This document shows positions 1 through 6,191 of a DNA stretch of 33,839 bases, one piece after another. Made by a program: the position numbers and the translations under genes. Origin of the DNA: Phycisphaerales bacterium (GTDB taxonomy: Bacteria > Planctomycetota > Phycisphaerae > Phycisphaerales > UBA1924). The DNA is taken from NCBI GenBank assembly GCA_026982335.1, contig JALSHH010000001.1, positions 1 to 33,839 on the forward strand, read 5' to 3'. Positions within the stretch are counted from its first letter, which is position 1. Each line of letters opens with the position of its first letter. The notes under the pieces were generated by a model. That model was not told the DNA's origin, searched no databases, and saw only the letters and a list, made by a program, of their open reading frames with translations.

Positions 1-26
1 CCCGAATCACCCGAGTCGTCATTCAT

Positions 27-69
27 CCATCAGAGGCCTGCTCCGCTACGCTCCGCAGCCCTCTGATGG
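27..69. repeat. Hairpin-forming inverted repeat
   Basis: A perfect 10-bp inverted repeat (CCATCAGAGG at 27-36, CCTCTGATGG at 60-69) surrounds a GC-rich core that contains a smaller CTGC/GCAG stem and two CTCCGC-like units. It lies just upstream of the 47-bp repeat that replaces the fic 5' end. It could be a mobile-element end or a terminator, but no T-run follows on either strand. Confidence 0.6.
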
Positions 70-80
70 GACAAAGGAAC

Positions 81-127
81 GCCACTGCCCTAACATAGGG
101 AGTGGTACAGAATATGGGGGCAGGTCA
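81..127 (+). repeat. 47-bp dispersed repeat, copy A
   Basis: This copy matches 2710-2756 at 39 of 47 positions by eye. The shared core includes AACATAGGGAG, GGTACA and AATATGG. Similarity stops at about 127, exactly where recognisable Fic sequence begins, so the repeat border is also the truncation point of fic. The two copies have the same orientation and flank the fic fragment, GIY-YIG gene and AAA ATPase gene. This may be the end of a mobile element or MITE; no transposase is present. Confidence 0.65.
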
Positions 128-629
128 TCTCGATGGCAACGGACGCATAGGCCGAATGCTCATCACATTGCTCGTCGAGCACTGGGGATTGCTCGACCAA
201 CCATTGCTCTATCTGAGTCTCGCGTTCAAGCGACGACAGCAGGAATACTACGCTCGGCTGGCAGGCGTTCGTACCGAGGGTGATTGGGAAGGATGGACTG
301 TTTTCTTCCTCGAATGTGTACAAGAAGCTGCGAACGATGGCGTTCGTGTTGCTCAGTTGCTCCATGCGCTGATCGGGCGTGATCGCGTTCGGATCATTGA
401 GCATGATCGATCGACGGTTGCCGCACTCCGGCTGTTCGATCTCCTGCCTGAGAACCCTGTTATCACCGTGCCGTTGGCCACGCAGATGCTTGGGATGACT
501 GCTCCGCCTACACGCAAGGCCATCGAACTCCTCGAAAGTGTCGGCGTGCTTCGTGAGACGACAGGGAAGCGGCGCGACCGCGTCTACGCCTATCGAGAAT
601 ACCTTGATGTGCTTACTGGCGAGGATTGA
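102..629 (+). pseudogene. Fic family protein, 5'-truncated
   Basis: Fic enzymes transfer AMP or other nucleotide parts onto target proteins through an HxFx(D/E)GNGRxxR loop. Here LDGNGRIGR is intact and the rest of the Fic helical core follows (LITLLVEHWGLL, then FKRRQQEYYARL). A C-terminal winged-helix-like part (about residues 120-170) ends the protein, as in many bacterial Fic proteins. The N-terminal half, about 150-200 residues, is missing. The HPF segment that supplies the catalytic histidine is replaced by MGAG from the upstream repeat. A His does precede LDGNGR, but two residues too close. The 175-codon frame can start at a GTG within the repeat. The gene is probably inactive, although the next gene starts 3 nt after its stop and may be co-transcribed. 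The Fic assignment is firm; the loss of activity is inferred. Confidence 0.8.
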
Positions 630-632
630 TCC

Positions 633-1055
633 ATGCCCGATGCTCCAAAGATTCAAGGATGGGTACGATGGTTCGATCGTGACGGGTTGGATGGCATTGA
701 CTGCCCTAGCGTCTACTTGATCGCTCGCTTCGAATCCGGCCCTCCCGAATCGGTTAACCCGTCGGATGAGCATGTTGTCTACATCGGGGAGACCTGCCGA
801 ACGCTTCGTGAACGCCTCAGAGCATTCAATAGTGCAGCACACGATGGCAAATCGAAGCACTCGGGCGGGCGGAGATTCCATCAGGTATTTGGCGATGACG
901 CGATGGAATCCACCAGCGACATGCTGTTCGTCGCAGTGATTGCGGTCGAGCAAGCCGAACCCCATTCGTCGGCCTATATCCGATACACCGAGCGCCGACT
1001 GATTTTGGAGTTCGTCGCCGCCAACGATCGCCTGCCCGTATGTAATGGGAAGTAG
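633..1055 (+). CDS. GIY-YIG nuclease-like protein
   Basis: This 140-residue protein carries a GIY-YIG-type core: SVYLI at residues 26-30 and VYIGET at 49-54 fill the two signature positions. A conserved-type Arg follows in LRERLRAF (about 58-65), and an acidic helix YTERRLILEF (118-127) could supply the metal-binding Glu. GIY-YIG domains cut DNA in homing, repair and restriction enzymes. The first motif is degenerate (VYL in place of GIY), so catalytic activity is not certain. The ATG lies 3 nt after the fic stop, so the two genes form one operon, possibly a defence or stress module. No specificity domain is visible outside the nuclease-like core. Confidence 0.7.
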   Translation: MPDAPKIQGWVRWFDRDGLDGIDCPSVYLIARFESGPPESVNPSDEHVVYIGETCRTLRERLRAFNSAAHDGKSKHSGGRRFHQVFGDDAMESTSDMLFVAVIAVEQAEPHSSAYIRYTERRLILEFVAANDRLPVCNGK

Positions 1056-1411
1056 AGCGACCACTTCTTTCACTCCAGATTCCTTGCAAGTGCAGATTGC
1101 TTCCAACTCATACCAATGGCTCATCTATCTCCCGAAACTGGACCGGACCCGACAGAAAATCTCATACTGGCTACTGCCCCCGTGGCCATCACTCGAAACG
1201 CATCGCCAGGAGTCCAATAACCTCCCGAGTTCACCCTCGGCGATCGCAAAATCCTTCCGACTCGGCTGTGTTCGTGCAAAACGGGTACCGTCTCGGCAAA
1301 ACGCGCACAAACGGACCTGTATACGGAAAAATGGGCACGAAGTTCTCTTTCATCGCCGGATTTCGCGCCCAAAGGGGCATGATTGCCTGAGCAATGCGTG
1401 CGTATTCTCGC
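1056..1411. other. Intergenic region without a convincing gene
   Basis: About 355 bases between the GIY-YIG gene and the AAA ATPase gene. Open frames exist on both strands but none has a plausible domain, composition or ribosome binding site. The sequence may be degraded island DNA. Confidence 0.5.
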
Positions 1412-1437
1412 CCATTTTACGACGGGTCGCAAAATGG
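1412..1437. promoter_or_regulatory. Inverted repeat, candidate operator
   Basis: Near-perfect inverted repeat: CCATTTTACGAC at 1412-1423 and GTCGCAAAATGG at 1426-1437, with one mismatch and a 2-bp centre. It ends 2 bp before the -35 hexamer of the next gene, a sensible place for a regulator to bind. Confidence 0.5.
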
Positions 1438-1439
1438 TC

Positions 1440-1467
1440 TTGACTATTTTACGATGACAGCGATAAT
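1440..1467 (+). promoter_or_regulatory. Promoter of the AAA ATPase gene
   Basis: TTGACT at 1440-1445 and GATAAT at 1462-1467 are separated by 16 bp. The start codon lies 7 nt after the -10 box, so transcription would begin at or next to the ATG, giving a leaderless mRNA. Confidence 0.55.
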
Positions 1468-1474
1468 GGTCACT

Positions 1475-2683
1475 ATGAAAGCAAAACGACGCATCTACGA
1501 CGCATTGCTCCGCGAGCACATGGCCAACAACCGACAAATGGCCTTTGTCAGCGGGCCGCGGCAGGTCGGCAAAACCACCACTTGCCGAAACATTGCAGAC
1601 CACTACGCCAACTGGGACAACCTCGATGATCGGGAGCAGATATTGGCGGGTCCCGCCGCGATTGTCGAACGCTTCGCCCTCAACCGCCTCTCGAAAACCA
1701 CGCCTGTTGTGCTCTTTGACGAGCTCCATAAATACCCACGATGGAAACAGTTCCTCAAGGGCTTCTTTGATACCTACGCAGATCAAGCCCGCGTGATCGT
1801 CACCGGGTCGAGTCGGCTCGATACCTACCGTCGGGTTGGCGATAGTCTGATGGGGCGGTACTTCCTCTATCGGATGCACCCGTTCTCCGTAGCCGAAACG
1901 ATTCGTCAGAATCTTCCTGATCCCAAAGCGATCGTTCGTCCGCCTCAGAAGCCCAAAGCTTCAGAGTTCAACGCCCTCTGGGATCACGGCGGCTACCCGG
2001 AACCATTCCTCAAACGAGACACACGATTCAGTCGTCGCTGGCAGGGGCTCCGGACGCAGCAACTCTTGCGTGAGGATGTCCGCGATCTCACACAGATTCA
2101 ACAAGTCGATCAGCTGGCCATGCTGGTCAACATTTTGAACAGTCATTCATCTGATCAAATGGTCTACAGCAATCTCTCTCGGGAGATCAGGGTCTCGGTT
2201 GATACCGTTCGCCGATGGATTGAGACATTGAACAGTCTCCATCATGGATTCCTGATTCGGCCGTGGTTCAAGAATGTGGCTCGGTCCCTTCGGAAGGAGC
2301 CCAAGTGGTTCCTGCGAGATTGGGCAGACATCGAAGACGCTGGAAAAAAGGCCGAGACATTTGTCGGTTGCCATCTACTCAAAGCGGTGGATGGATGGAA
2401 TGACATGGGACTCGGCAAGTTCCAATTGGCCTACTTGAGAGACAAGAACCAACGCGAGGTTGATTTCGTTGTCATACGAAACGGCCAGCCTTGGTTTCTC
2501 ATCGAGGTGAAATACCGCGAGCAATCCATGGGCAATGGGCTCAAGTATTTCCAAGACCAACTCAACGCACCATTCGCATTCCAGGTTGTTGTCGATGCGG
2601 AGTATGTGGATGCCGATTGTTTCGCCAAGCCACGAGGGCCGATGGTCGTTCCAGCGAAGACACTTCTTTCTCAGCTTCTTTGA
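1475..2683 (+). CDS. AAA family ATPase with DUF4143 and PD-(D/E)XK-like C-terminus
   Basis: This 402-residue protein has an N-terminal AAA domain with Walker A GPRQVGKTT (27-35) and Walker B VVLFDELHK (78-86), followed by ITGSSR-like sensor sequence (IVTGSSRLDT). Its C-terminal half fits DUF4143 and ends in EVDFVVIRNGQPWFLIEVKY, a D...EVK pattern typical of PD-(D/E)XK-type nuclease folds. The family is widespread in bacteria and archaea, often mobile, and its function is poorly known. I chose ATG 1475 because the frame upstream holds the promoter and because homologues begin close to the KRRIYDALL segment. The gene stands alone with its own promoter and an upstream palindrome. It ends 26 nt before copy B of the 47-bp repeat. 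Family assignment is firm; biological role is unknown. Confidence 0.85.
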   Translation: MKAKRRIYDALLREHMANNRQMAFVSGPRQVGKTTTCRNIADHYANWDNLDDREQILAGPAAIVERFALNRLSKTTPVVLFDELHKYPRWKQFLKGFFDTYADQARVIVTGSSRLDTYRRVGDSLMGRYFLYRMHPFSVAETIRQNLPDPKAIVRPPQKPKASEFNALWDHGGYPEPFLKRDTRFSRRWQGLRTQQLLREDVRDLTQIQQVDQLAMLVNILNSHSSDQMVYSNLSREIRVSVDTVRRWIETLNSLHHGFLIRPWFKNVARSLRKEPKWFLRDWADIEDAGKKAETFVGCHLLKAVDGWNDMGLGKFQLAYLRDKNQREVDFVVIRNGQPWFLIEVKYREQSMGNGLKYFQDQLNAPFAFQVVVDAEYVDADCFAKPRGPMVVPAKTLLSQLL

Positions 2684-2709
2684 TCGGCAACAGGATCACC
2701 CACTCCAAT

Positions 2710-2756
2710 GCCGTCGCCCAAACATAGGGAGCGGTACAAAATATGGAGGCAAGTCA
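2710..2756 (+). repeat. 47-bp dispersed repeat, copy B
   Basis: Second copy of the repeat at 81-127, same orientation, 39 of 47 identical by eye. Most differences are transitions. It closes the 2.6-kb segment that carries the fic fragment, GIY-YIG and AAA genes. Confidence 0.65.
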
Positions 2757-2904
2757 CCCCTCGCCTTCCTCTTTGAACAAGTCCTTCAAAACCGGACAGG
2801 ACACCGAAAGAAAGTTTGTCTATACCGGGTGCTGTTCCCGCGGGCCTCGCCTGAAAAGCATCGCCCGGGAGTACCTACGCCCCTCCCCCTTCCCCCTCGA
2901 TTCC

Positions 2905-3080
2905 GAACTCGGAGCGCGAACTTGAAGCGCGCACGCGCTTCGAGTTCACGCGGGCGAAGCGAAAGCGCACGCCCGCGGGGGGGGGATGGGGGGGGGGGCG
3001 CGCGCTTCGAGTTCAACTTGAAGCGCGCGCACAAAACGGGGTGAACTCCGAGCGCTCCGAGTTCGCAGCGCTTCGAGTTC
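2905..3080. repeat. Cluster of eight 13-bp repeats in both orientations, with G-runs
   Basis: The unit GCGCTTCGAGTTC occurs at 2935, 3002 and 3068, with the variant GCGCTCCGAGTTC at 3052. The reverse-complement form (GAACTTGAAGCGC and variants) occurs at 2905, 2918, 3014 and 3043. Neighbouring copies face each other and form nested hairpins. Two G-runs (about 2977-2985 and 2989-2998) lie in the middle. The cluster does not code for a sensible protein. It could be a REP-like structured repeat, iterons of a lost replicon (a replication-type remnant lies beside it), or a recombination scar. Confidence 0.7.
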
Positions 3081-3108
3081 GGGTTCAGTGAATGGGTCTG
3101 GACATGGC

Positions 3109-3519
3109 TCATTGCGTGCCCCCCTTGGGTGCGATCGCGTACCCCCAGCGGCCGCCTCGACCCGGCAGACGGATGCGTTCGATGAGCCCTTGGTCTTCGG
3201 CAATGGACTGCAGATCCGCCACCCGACGCCAAGACAGCCCCGGTTCGGACGCGGCTCGCTCGCGCAGCTCGGCCAGGCTGATCGGCTCTTCCGAGATGAA
3301 CGCCTCGACGAACCGCTCGACATCCCACGCGGGGGTCTTGGGCTCCTCGGGCTTCTTACGGTCTTTCTGTTTCTTCGCCCGCTCGTTCTTGAGCGAAGCC
3401 GGATCGAGCGTGTCGTCGACCGACCACACCGGGAAGTCCCATCGCAGGCAGGTCGGGTCGATCGGTGCCCAGGACCGCACGGCCGCGTCGTACTCGCTAC
3501 GCCAATCGTCGTACGACCT
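3109..3519 (-). pseudogene. C-terminal remnant of a winged-helix protein, possibly plasmid or phage replication type
   Basis: The open frame continues to 3537, but its first residues (MQRSFF) are antisense to the neighbouring remnant. Native-looking sequence begins at about SYDDWRSEYDAAVRSW and runs about 136 residues to the stop. It contains a charged Lys-rich linker (KNERAKKQKDRKKPEEPK) and a winged-helix-like C-terminus (SLAELRERAASEPGLSWRRV, then GLIERIRLPGRGGRWGYAI). Such tails occur on AAA-type replication or primase-like proteins of mobile elements, but I cannot name the family with confidence. The 5' part is lost at the junction near 3519. Confidence 0.5.
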
Positions 3520-3775
3520 AAAGAAGCTGCGTTGCAAAGACCTCGTGCGAAAGAACTCGCCTCGCGGGCGGTACTATGAGCCGACCCCAGATGGTCTCCG
3601 CTCCATGGCCGCATTGGTCGTGCTCCGCGACAAGGTGATCAAGCCGTTGCTCACATACAATGGGCGATGCAAACCCGGATCCAAAGCCTCGTCCACCGCC
3701 GACCTCGATGCCCGATACCAGACCGTCCAGCGTGAGATGCAGAAGCTGTTCCGTCATCTCCACCTCGCCGCCTGA
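3520..3775 (+). pseudogene. 3' remnant of a conserved winged-helix-like protein
   Basis: From about 3520 the plus strand reads KKLRCKDLVRKNSPRGRYYE, then TPDGLRSMAALVVLRDKVIK, and ends in MQKLFRHLHLAA. This resembles the C-terminal end of a widespread uncharacterised family often found next to mobile elements (helix, Arg/Tyr-rich wing, TPDGLR helix, closing L.AA). No start codon is present in the homologous part. The upstream continuation of the frame is antisense to the remnant at 3109-3519. Two gene ends therefore meet head to head at about 3519, which marks a recombination junction. Confidence 0.5.
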
Positions 3776-3832
3776 GATTCAGACAATGCATTGTCGATGT
3801 GCAGCGTATAAGCGTCTAATCGCTTCTGACCT

Positions 3833-3887
3833 CTGACACAACCCCCTCTACCCCAGCCCTGATGAGCCGAAAACGGGGTTGTGTCAG
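3833..3887. repeat. 13-bp inverted repeat plus TGTCAG direct repeats downstream of abiE
   Basis: Perfect arms CTGACACAACCCC (3833-3845) and GGGGTTGTGTCAG (3875-3887) enclose a 29-bp loop. Several TGTCAG or GTCAG copies continue to about 3922, up to the stop region of the toxin gene. The arms could form the 3' hairpin of the abiE transcript on the minus strand, though a T-run is lacking. They could instead be the ends of an excised element. Confidence 0.55.
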
Positions 3888-3912
3888 TTCTGTCAGTGTC
3901 AGTATTCAAGTG

Positions 3913-4800
3913 TCAGGCGTCAGCACCATCAAACGGAAGCAAACGATTCCAGAACTCCGACAGGGCAGTGAAGGCCTCATCGATATCTTCAACCGAAAGA
4001 CCAGCCTCGTGTGCCATAGGAGGAAACTCATCCCGCCAAGCATCTGGGGGTAGCTCAAGCTTGCCAGGCAGTGGCTGACGCTTGCGGTGCTTAAATGTCG
4101 CAATGATCGCCCGTCTGGTCTCCTCACGATCCAGATCACCCCGCTCGATGAGCAGCACCATATCGACCAGATCACGCGACCGGGTGTTCTCGCGGCCGGT
4201 CCACTGGAATGTGTAAGCATGAATCTTTTCTGCAAACTGTTGGGCCCTCGGAATCGCATAGGCATAGGCGGGAGCGATACCTGCAAAGGCCATCAGATCA
4301 TCGCCCGGAAGGCACTCCGGTTCACCAAGCACAATATCACCAAATCCAATGTCAATGTGAAAACGGGCAAAGTCTCGCCCCGCTACTTTGGAAACAATAC
4401 TGAAGACACCACCACCGCCTAGAGCTGCTGTGAGCTCACTGCGAGCAGGTGGAATGACGAACTCAAAGTAATCACCCAGATCATGCTTGGTGGCCATCAC
4501 CAATGCCTCATGCACCGCAACAAGTTTGGACGCAACGGCTTCGGGTGTTACAGCCTCACTCAGCGTCAGATCCACATCCCGAGTCGTCCTCGCCTTGGGA
4601 CGAAAGCGAAGTTCCATTGCATATCCGCCCTTGAGTATCCAAGGAGGATTCTCATCATAAAAGAGCCGAGCCAAGAGCCGCTCGATCGCAACTTTGAGAC
4701 GAAGCCCCTGGATCTGCACACCCCGTTGCTGCGCAACAGTGCGAAGCCTTGTCTCAAGTGCTTGTCGAAACGCAGCCGCATTGGCATAGGTCTTGGTCAT
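3913..4800 (-). CDS. abiEii: AbiEii-type toxin, nucleotidyltransferase of a type IV toxin-antitoxin system
   Basis: This 295-residue protein belongs to the AbiEii/AbiGii toxin family. Members are DNA polymerase beta-like nucleotidyltransferases; studied relatives modify tRNA acceptor ends and stop growth, which can block phage. Visible signatures are LKGGYAMELRF (56-66) followed by RTTRDVDL (71-78), giving the G-G...D-x-D nucleotidyltransferase core (D75, D77). A later QQFAEKIHAYT segment contains the conserved-type Lys, and RSRDLVDM follows. Length is normal for the family and the reading frame is intact. The start ATG overlaps the antitoxin stop by 4 nt (ATGA), so the pair is translationally coupled. 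Phage defence as its role is inferred from the family and island context. Confidence 0.9.
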   Translation of the reverse strand: MTKTYANAAAFRQALETRLRTVAQQRGVQIQGLRLKVAIERLLARLFYDENPPWILKGGYAMELRFRPKARTTRDVDLTLSEAVTPEAVASKLVAVHEALVMATKHDLGDYFEFVIPPARSELTAALGGGGVFSIVSKVAGRDFARFHIDIGFGDIVLGEPECLPGDDLMAFAGIAPAYAYAIPRAQQFAEKIHAYTFQWTGRENTRSRDLVDMVLLIERGDLDREETRRAIIATFKHRKRQPLPGKLELPPDAWRDEFPPMAHEAGLSVEDIDEAFTALSEFWNRLLPFDGADA

Positions 4801-5399
4801 GACCCCTTGCCCTTCTGCTTACTGAATATGCCTCGACGAGCTTCAATAAGTTCAGATGCCTGATTCTGAAGGATCAGCCCTCGCTCGACCGCCGTCATCA
4901 CTGCTTGCTCAAACTGCTCTGCTGGGATACTCGGGTCGCCAGCAAGATCCTGCATGGTCCGTATCGGGGTTGTCACCGGCAGCGCATCGAATGGCTGTGT
5001 TTCACTCGAATCGACTTTACCCTTATGCAGCGTACAACCATCCGGCGACTTCTTTCGGAACCCAGAAGGCACAGTGAGATGGATCTCGGTCGGTATGAAC
5101 TCTGCCAGGTCATGCAGCACCAGAGCAGTCTGGTGCGAGACCACCGCACGCGGTTGATCATCGTGACCACGAGTCCATAGCCAGAGTCGAAGCAGATCGT
5201 CATGCTCTGCAAGCGGCAGCGTCGGAATACGATACAGCCCGTGCCCGAACCGCTCGAAGTTACCTGCCTTGAGGTGGTAACTCAGATTCTGCGGGCTATA
5301 CCCAGCGCTCTCGGCTTGTTTGGCCGTGAAGTACCCCCCCTGCGTGGCGGCTACCTCTGTCAGGGTGCGAAGGGCGGACTTGGAATCGTGGTAGGCCAT
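4797..5399 (-). CDS. abiEi: AbiEi-type antitoxin, transcriptional repressor
   Basis: This 200-residue protein has an N-terminal winged-helix domain (GGYFTAKQAESAGYSPQNLS, about 21-40) with the AbiEi wing pattern FERFGHGLYRI. The C-terminal antitoxin domain follows (AVVSHQTALVLHDL, then PIRTMQDLAGDPSIPAEQFE). In known AbiE systems this protein binds inverted repeats in its own promoter and counteracts AbiEii without a stable complex. A TTG codon at 5414 keeps the frame open, but I chose ATG 5399. A GAAGG Shine-Dalgarno sequence lies 8 nt upstream of it, inside the palindrome at 5401-5433, so repressor binding would mask both promoter and ribosome site. Family and pairing are certain; regulation is inferred. 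Confidence 0.9.
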   Translation of the reverse strand: MAYHDSKSALRTLTEVAATQGGYFTAKQAESAGYSPQNLSYHLKAGNFERFGHGLYRIPTLPLAEHDDLLRLWLWTRGHDDQPRAVVSHQTALVLHDLAEFIPTEIHLTVPSGFRKKSPDGCTLHKGKVDSSETQPFDALPVTTPIRTMQDLAGDPSIPAEQFEQAVMTAVERGLILQNQASELIEARRGIFSKQKGKGS

Positions 5400-5400
5400 T

Positions 5401-5433
5401 GCATAAACCTTCAAATATTTTGAAGGTTTATGC
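5401..5433. promoter_or_regulatory. Perfect palindromic operator of abiE
   Basis: Two perfect 15-bp arms (GCATAAACCTTCAAA at 5401-5415 and its complement at 5419-5433) have a TAT centre. The element starts 2 bp from the abiEi ATG and contains its Shine-Dalgarno sequence. AbiEi antitoxins are known to autorepress through inverted repeats at this place. Confidence 0.75.
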
Positions 5434-5717
5434 GCTTTTCATGACAAAGTCAAGCAATTTACCCTGCCATCATCCAAGCTTTCTCTTTCCCTCCATACGG
5501 ACCATATCCGCAATACTTGGACCCGGCCCCACCCCCCACCCCTGATCGCGAACACGGGCCAACCTGCGGGCTCGTGGGCGAAGACTTCAAGCAAATCCGC
5601 TGCCGGAATCTTGCCAATCTCACGCTCATTTGAACCCAAAGCTCGCGCGCTGCGCCAGGCGCTGCGCGCCCTGTAGATTACGCCACTTTCCCCGGAGAAT
5701 AGTGAACTCGTCGACCA
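5434..5717. other. Intergenic region between abiE and ssrA
   Basis: About 285 bases with no credible gene. A near-palindrome around 5645-5669 (GCGCGCTGCGCC / GGCGCTGCGCGC) is the only clear structure. The abiE promoter should lie at the left edge. Confidence 0.5.
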
Positions 5718-5785
5718 TTCGATTCCCCCCGGCTCATTTCGAGAGCCACAAAAGAAACCAAAAAATGGAGCCGGGGGGAATCGAA
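5718..5785. repeat. 18-bp inverted copy of the tmRNA 3' end
   Basis: TTCGATTCCCCCCGGCTC at 5718-5735 is the exact reverse complement of 5768-5785, the T-arm and acceptor 3' strand of ssrA. The 32-nt spacer contains a smaller hairpin (GGCTC at 5731-5735 with GAGCC at 5742-5746). In the tmRNA precursor the trailer could pair with the mature 3' end. It may be the trace of an integration at ssrA, though standard att copies would be direct repeats. Confidence 0.85.
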
Positions 5786-6115
5786 CCCCCGTCCCGGGAT
5801 AGTCAGTAACATGCCTCTACGAGCGTAGTCATCCGTTTCATCTCAGCCTTGCACCGGAGGATGACACCCTGTGCTTCGGCCCAGCCCCTCGAAACCTCCT
5901 CGCCAACACCCCAAGAGACACCAAGCGTTGACCAGTCTGATGATCGTGACCATGGACTCTATCAGACATCAAATCCATGATCCGTAGCCTGTATTAGGCT
6001 GCGAGTGCGTACTGCGGTTCTGCAGATAAGTTTTGCGTACTTTTTACGAGGCTCGCACGCTCCTCGACTCGCCACATGAAACCTTCCCTATCCGGTCGAA
6101 TGCCACTTCGGCCCC
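5766..6115 (-). ncRNA. ssrA: Transfer-messenger RNA (tmRNA)
   Basis: The RNA rescues stalled ribosomes by acting as alanyl-tRNA and then as mRNA for a degradation tag. The 5' end reads GGGGCCGAAGTGGCATTCGA, matching the bacterial GGGGCTG...GGATTCGACGG start, and the 3' end reads GGTTCGATTCCCCCCGGCTC followed by CA. GGGGCCG pairs with CGGCTCC as the acceptor stem. The internal part contains GAGCCTCGTAAAAAGTACGC, like the E. coli pre-tag segment, and a tag frame ending in YALAA and TAA. It is the ordinary one-piece form, about 350 nt. The terminal CCA is not encoded; a T6 run follows directly and may end transcription. The accessory island lies on its 3' side. Confidence 0.95.
5994..6023 (-). 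other. tmRNA tag reading frame
   Basis: The resume codon GCA (6021-6023) opens the frame GCA GAA CCG CAG TAC GCA CTC GCA GCC TAA. With the alanine carried by tmRNA the tag would be A-AEPQYALAA. E. coli has A-ANDENYALAA; the YALAA protease-recognition end is kept. The resume codon is placed by alignment to E. coli. Confidence 0.8.
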
Positions 6116-6191
6116 TTGGTTGTGCCGCCGGACGACCCGGACGGACTGGGCAATACTACGCATCCAAACACACCCGTGTTCACCGATATCC

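Noticed and set aside
3092..3775. 227-codon plus-strand frame as one intact gene
   Set aside because: Its first two thirds are antisense to the minus-strand remnant; only the part after 3520 resembles a protein family.
5400..5414. TTG 5414 as the start of abiEi
   Set aside because: It lies inside the palindromic operator; ATG 5399 has a proper Shine-Dalgarno sequence at the right distance.
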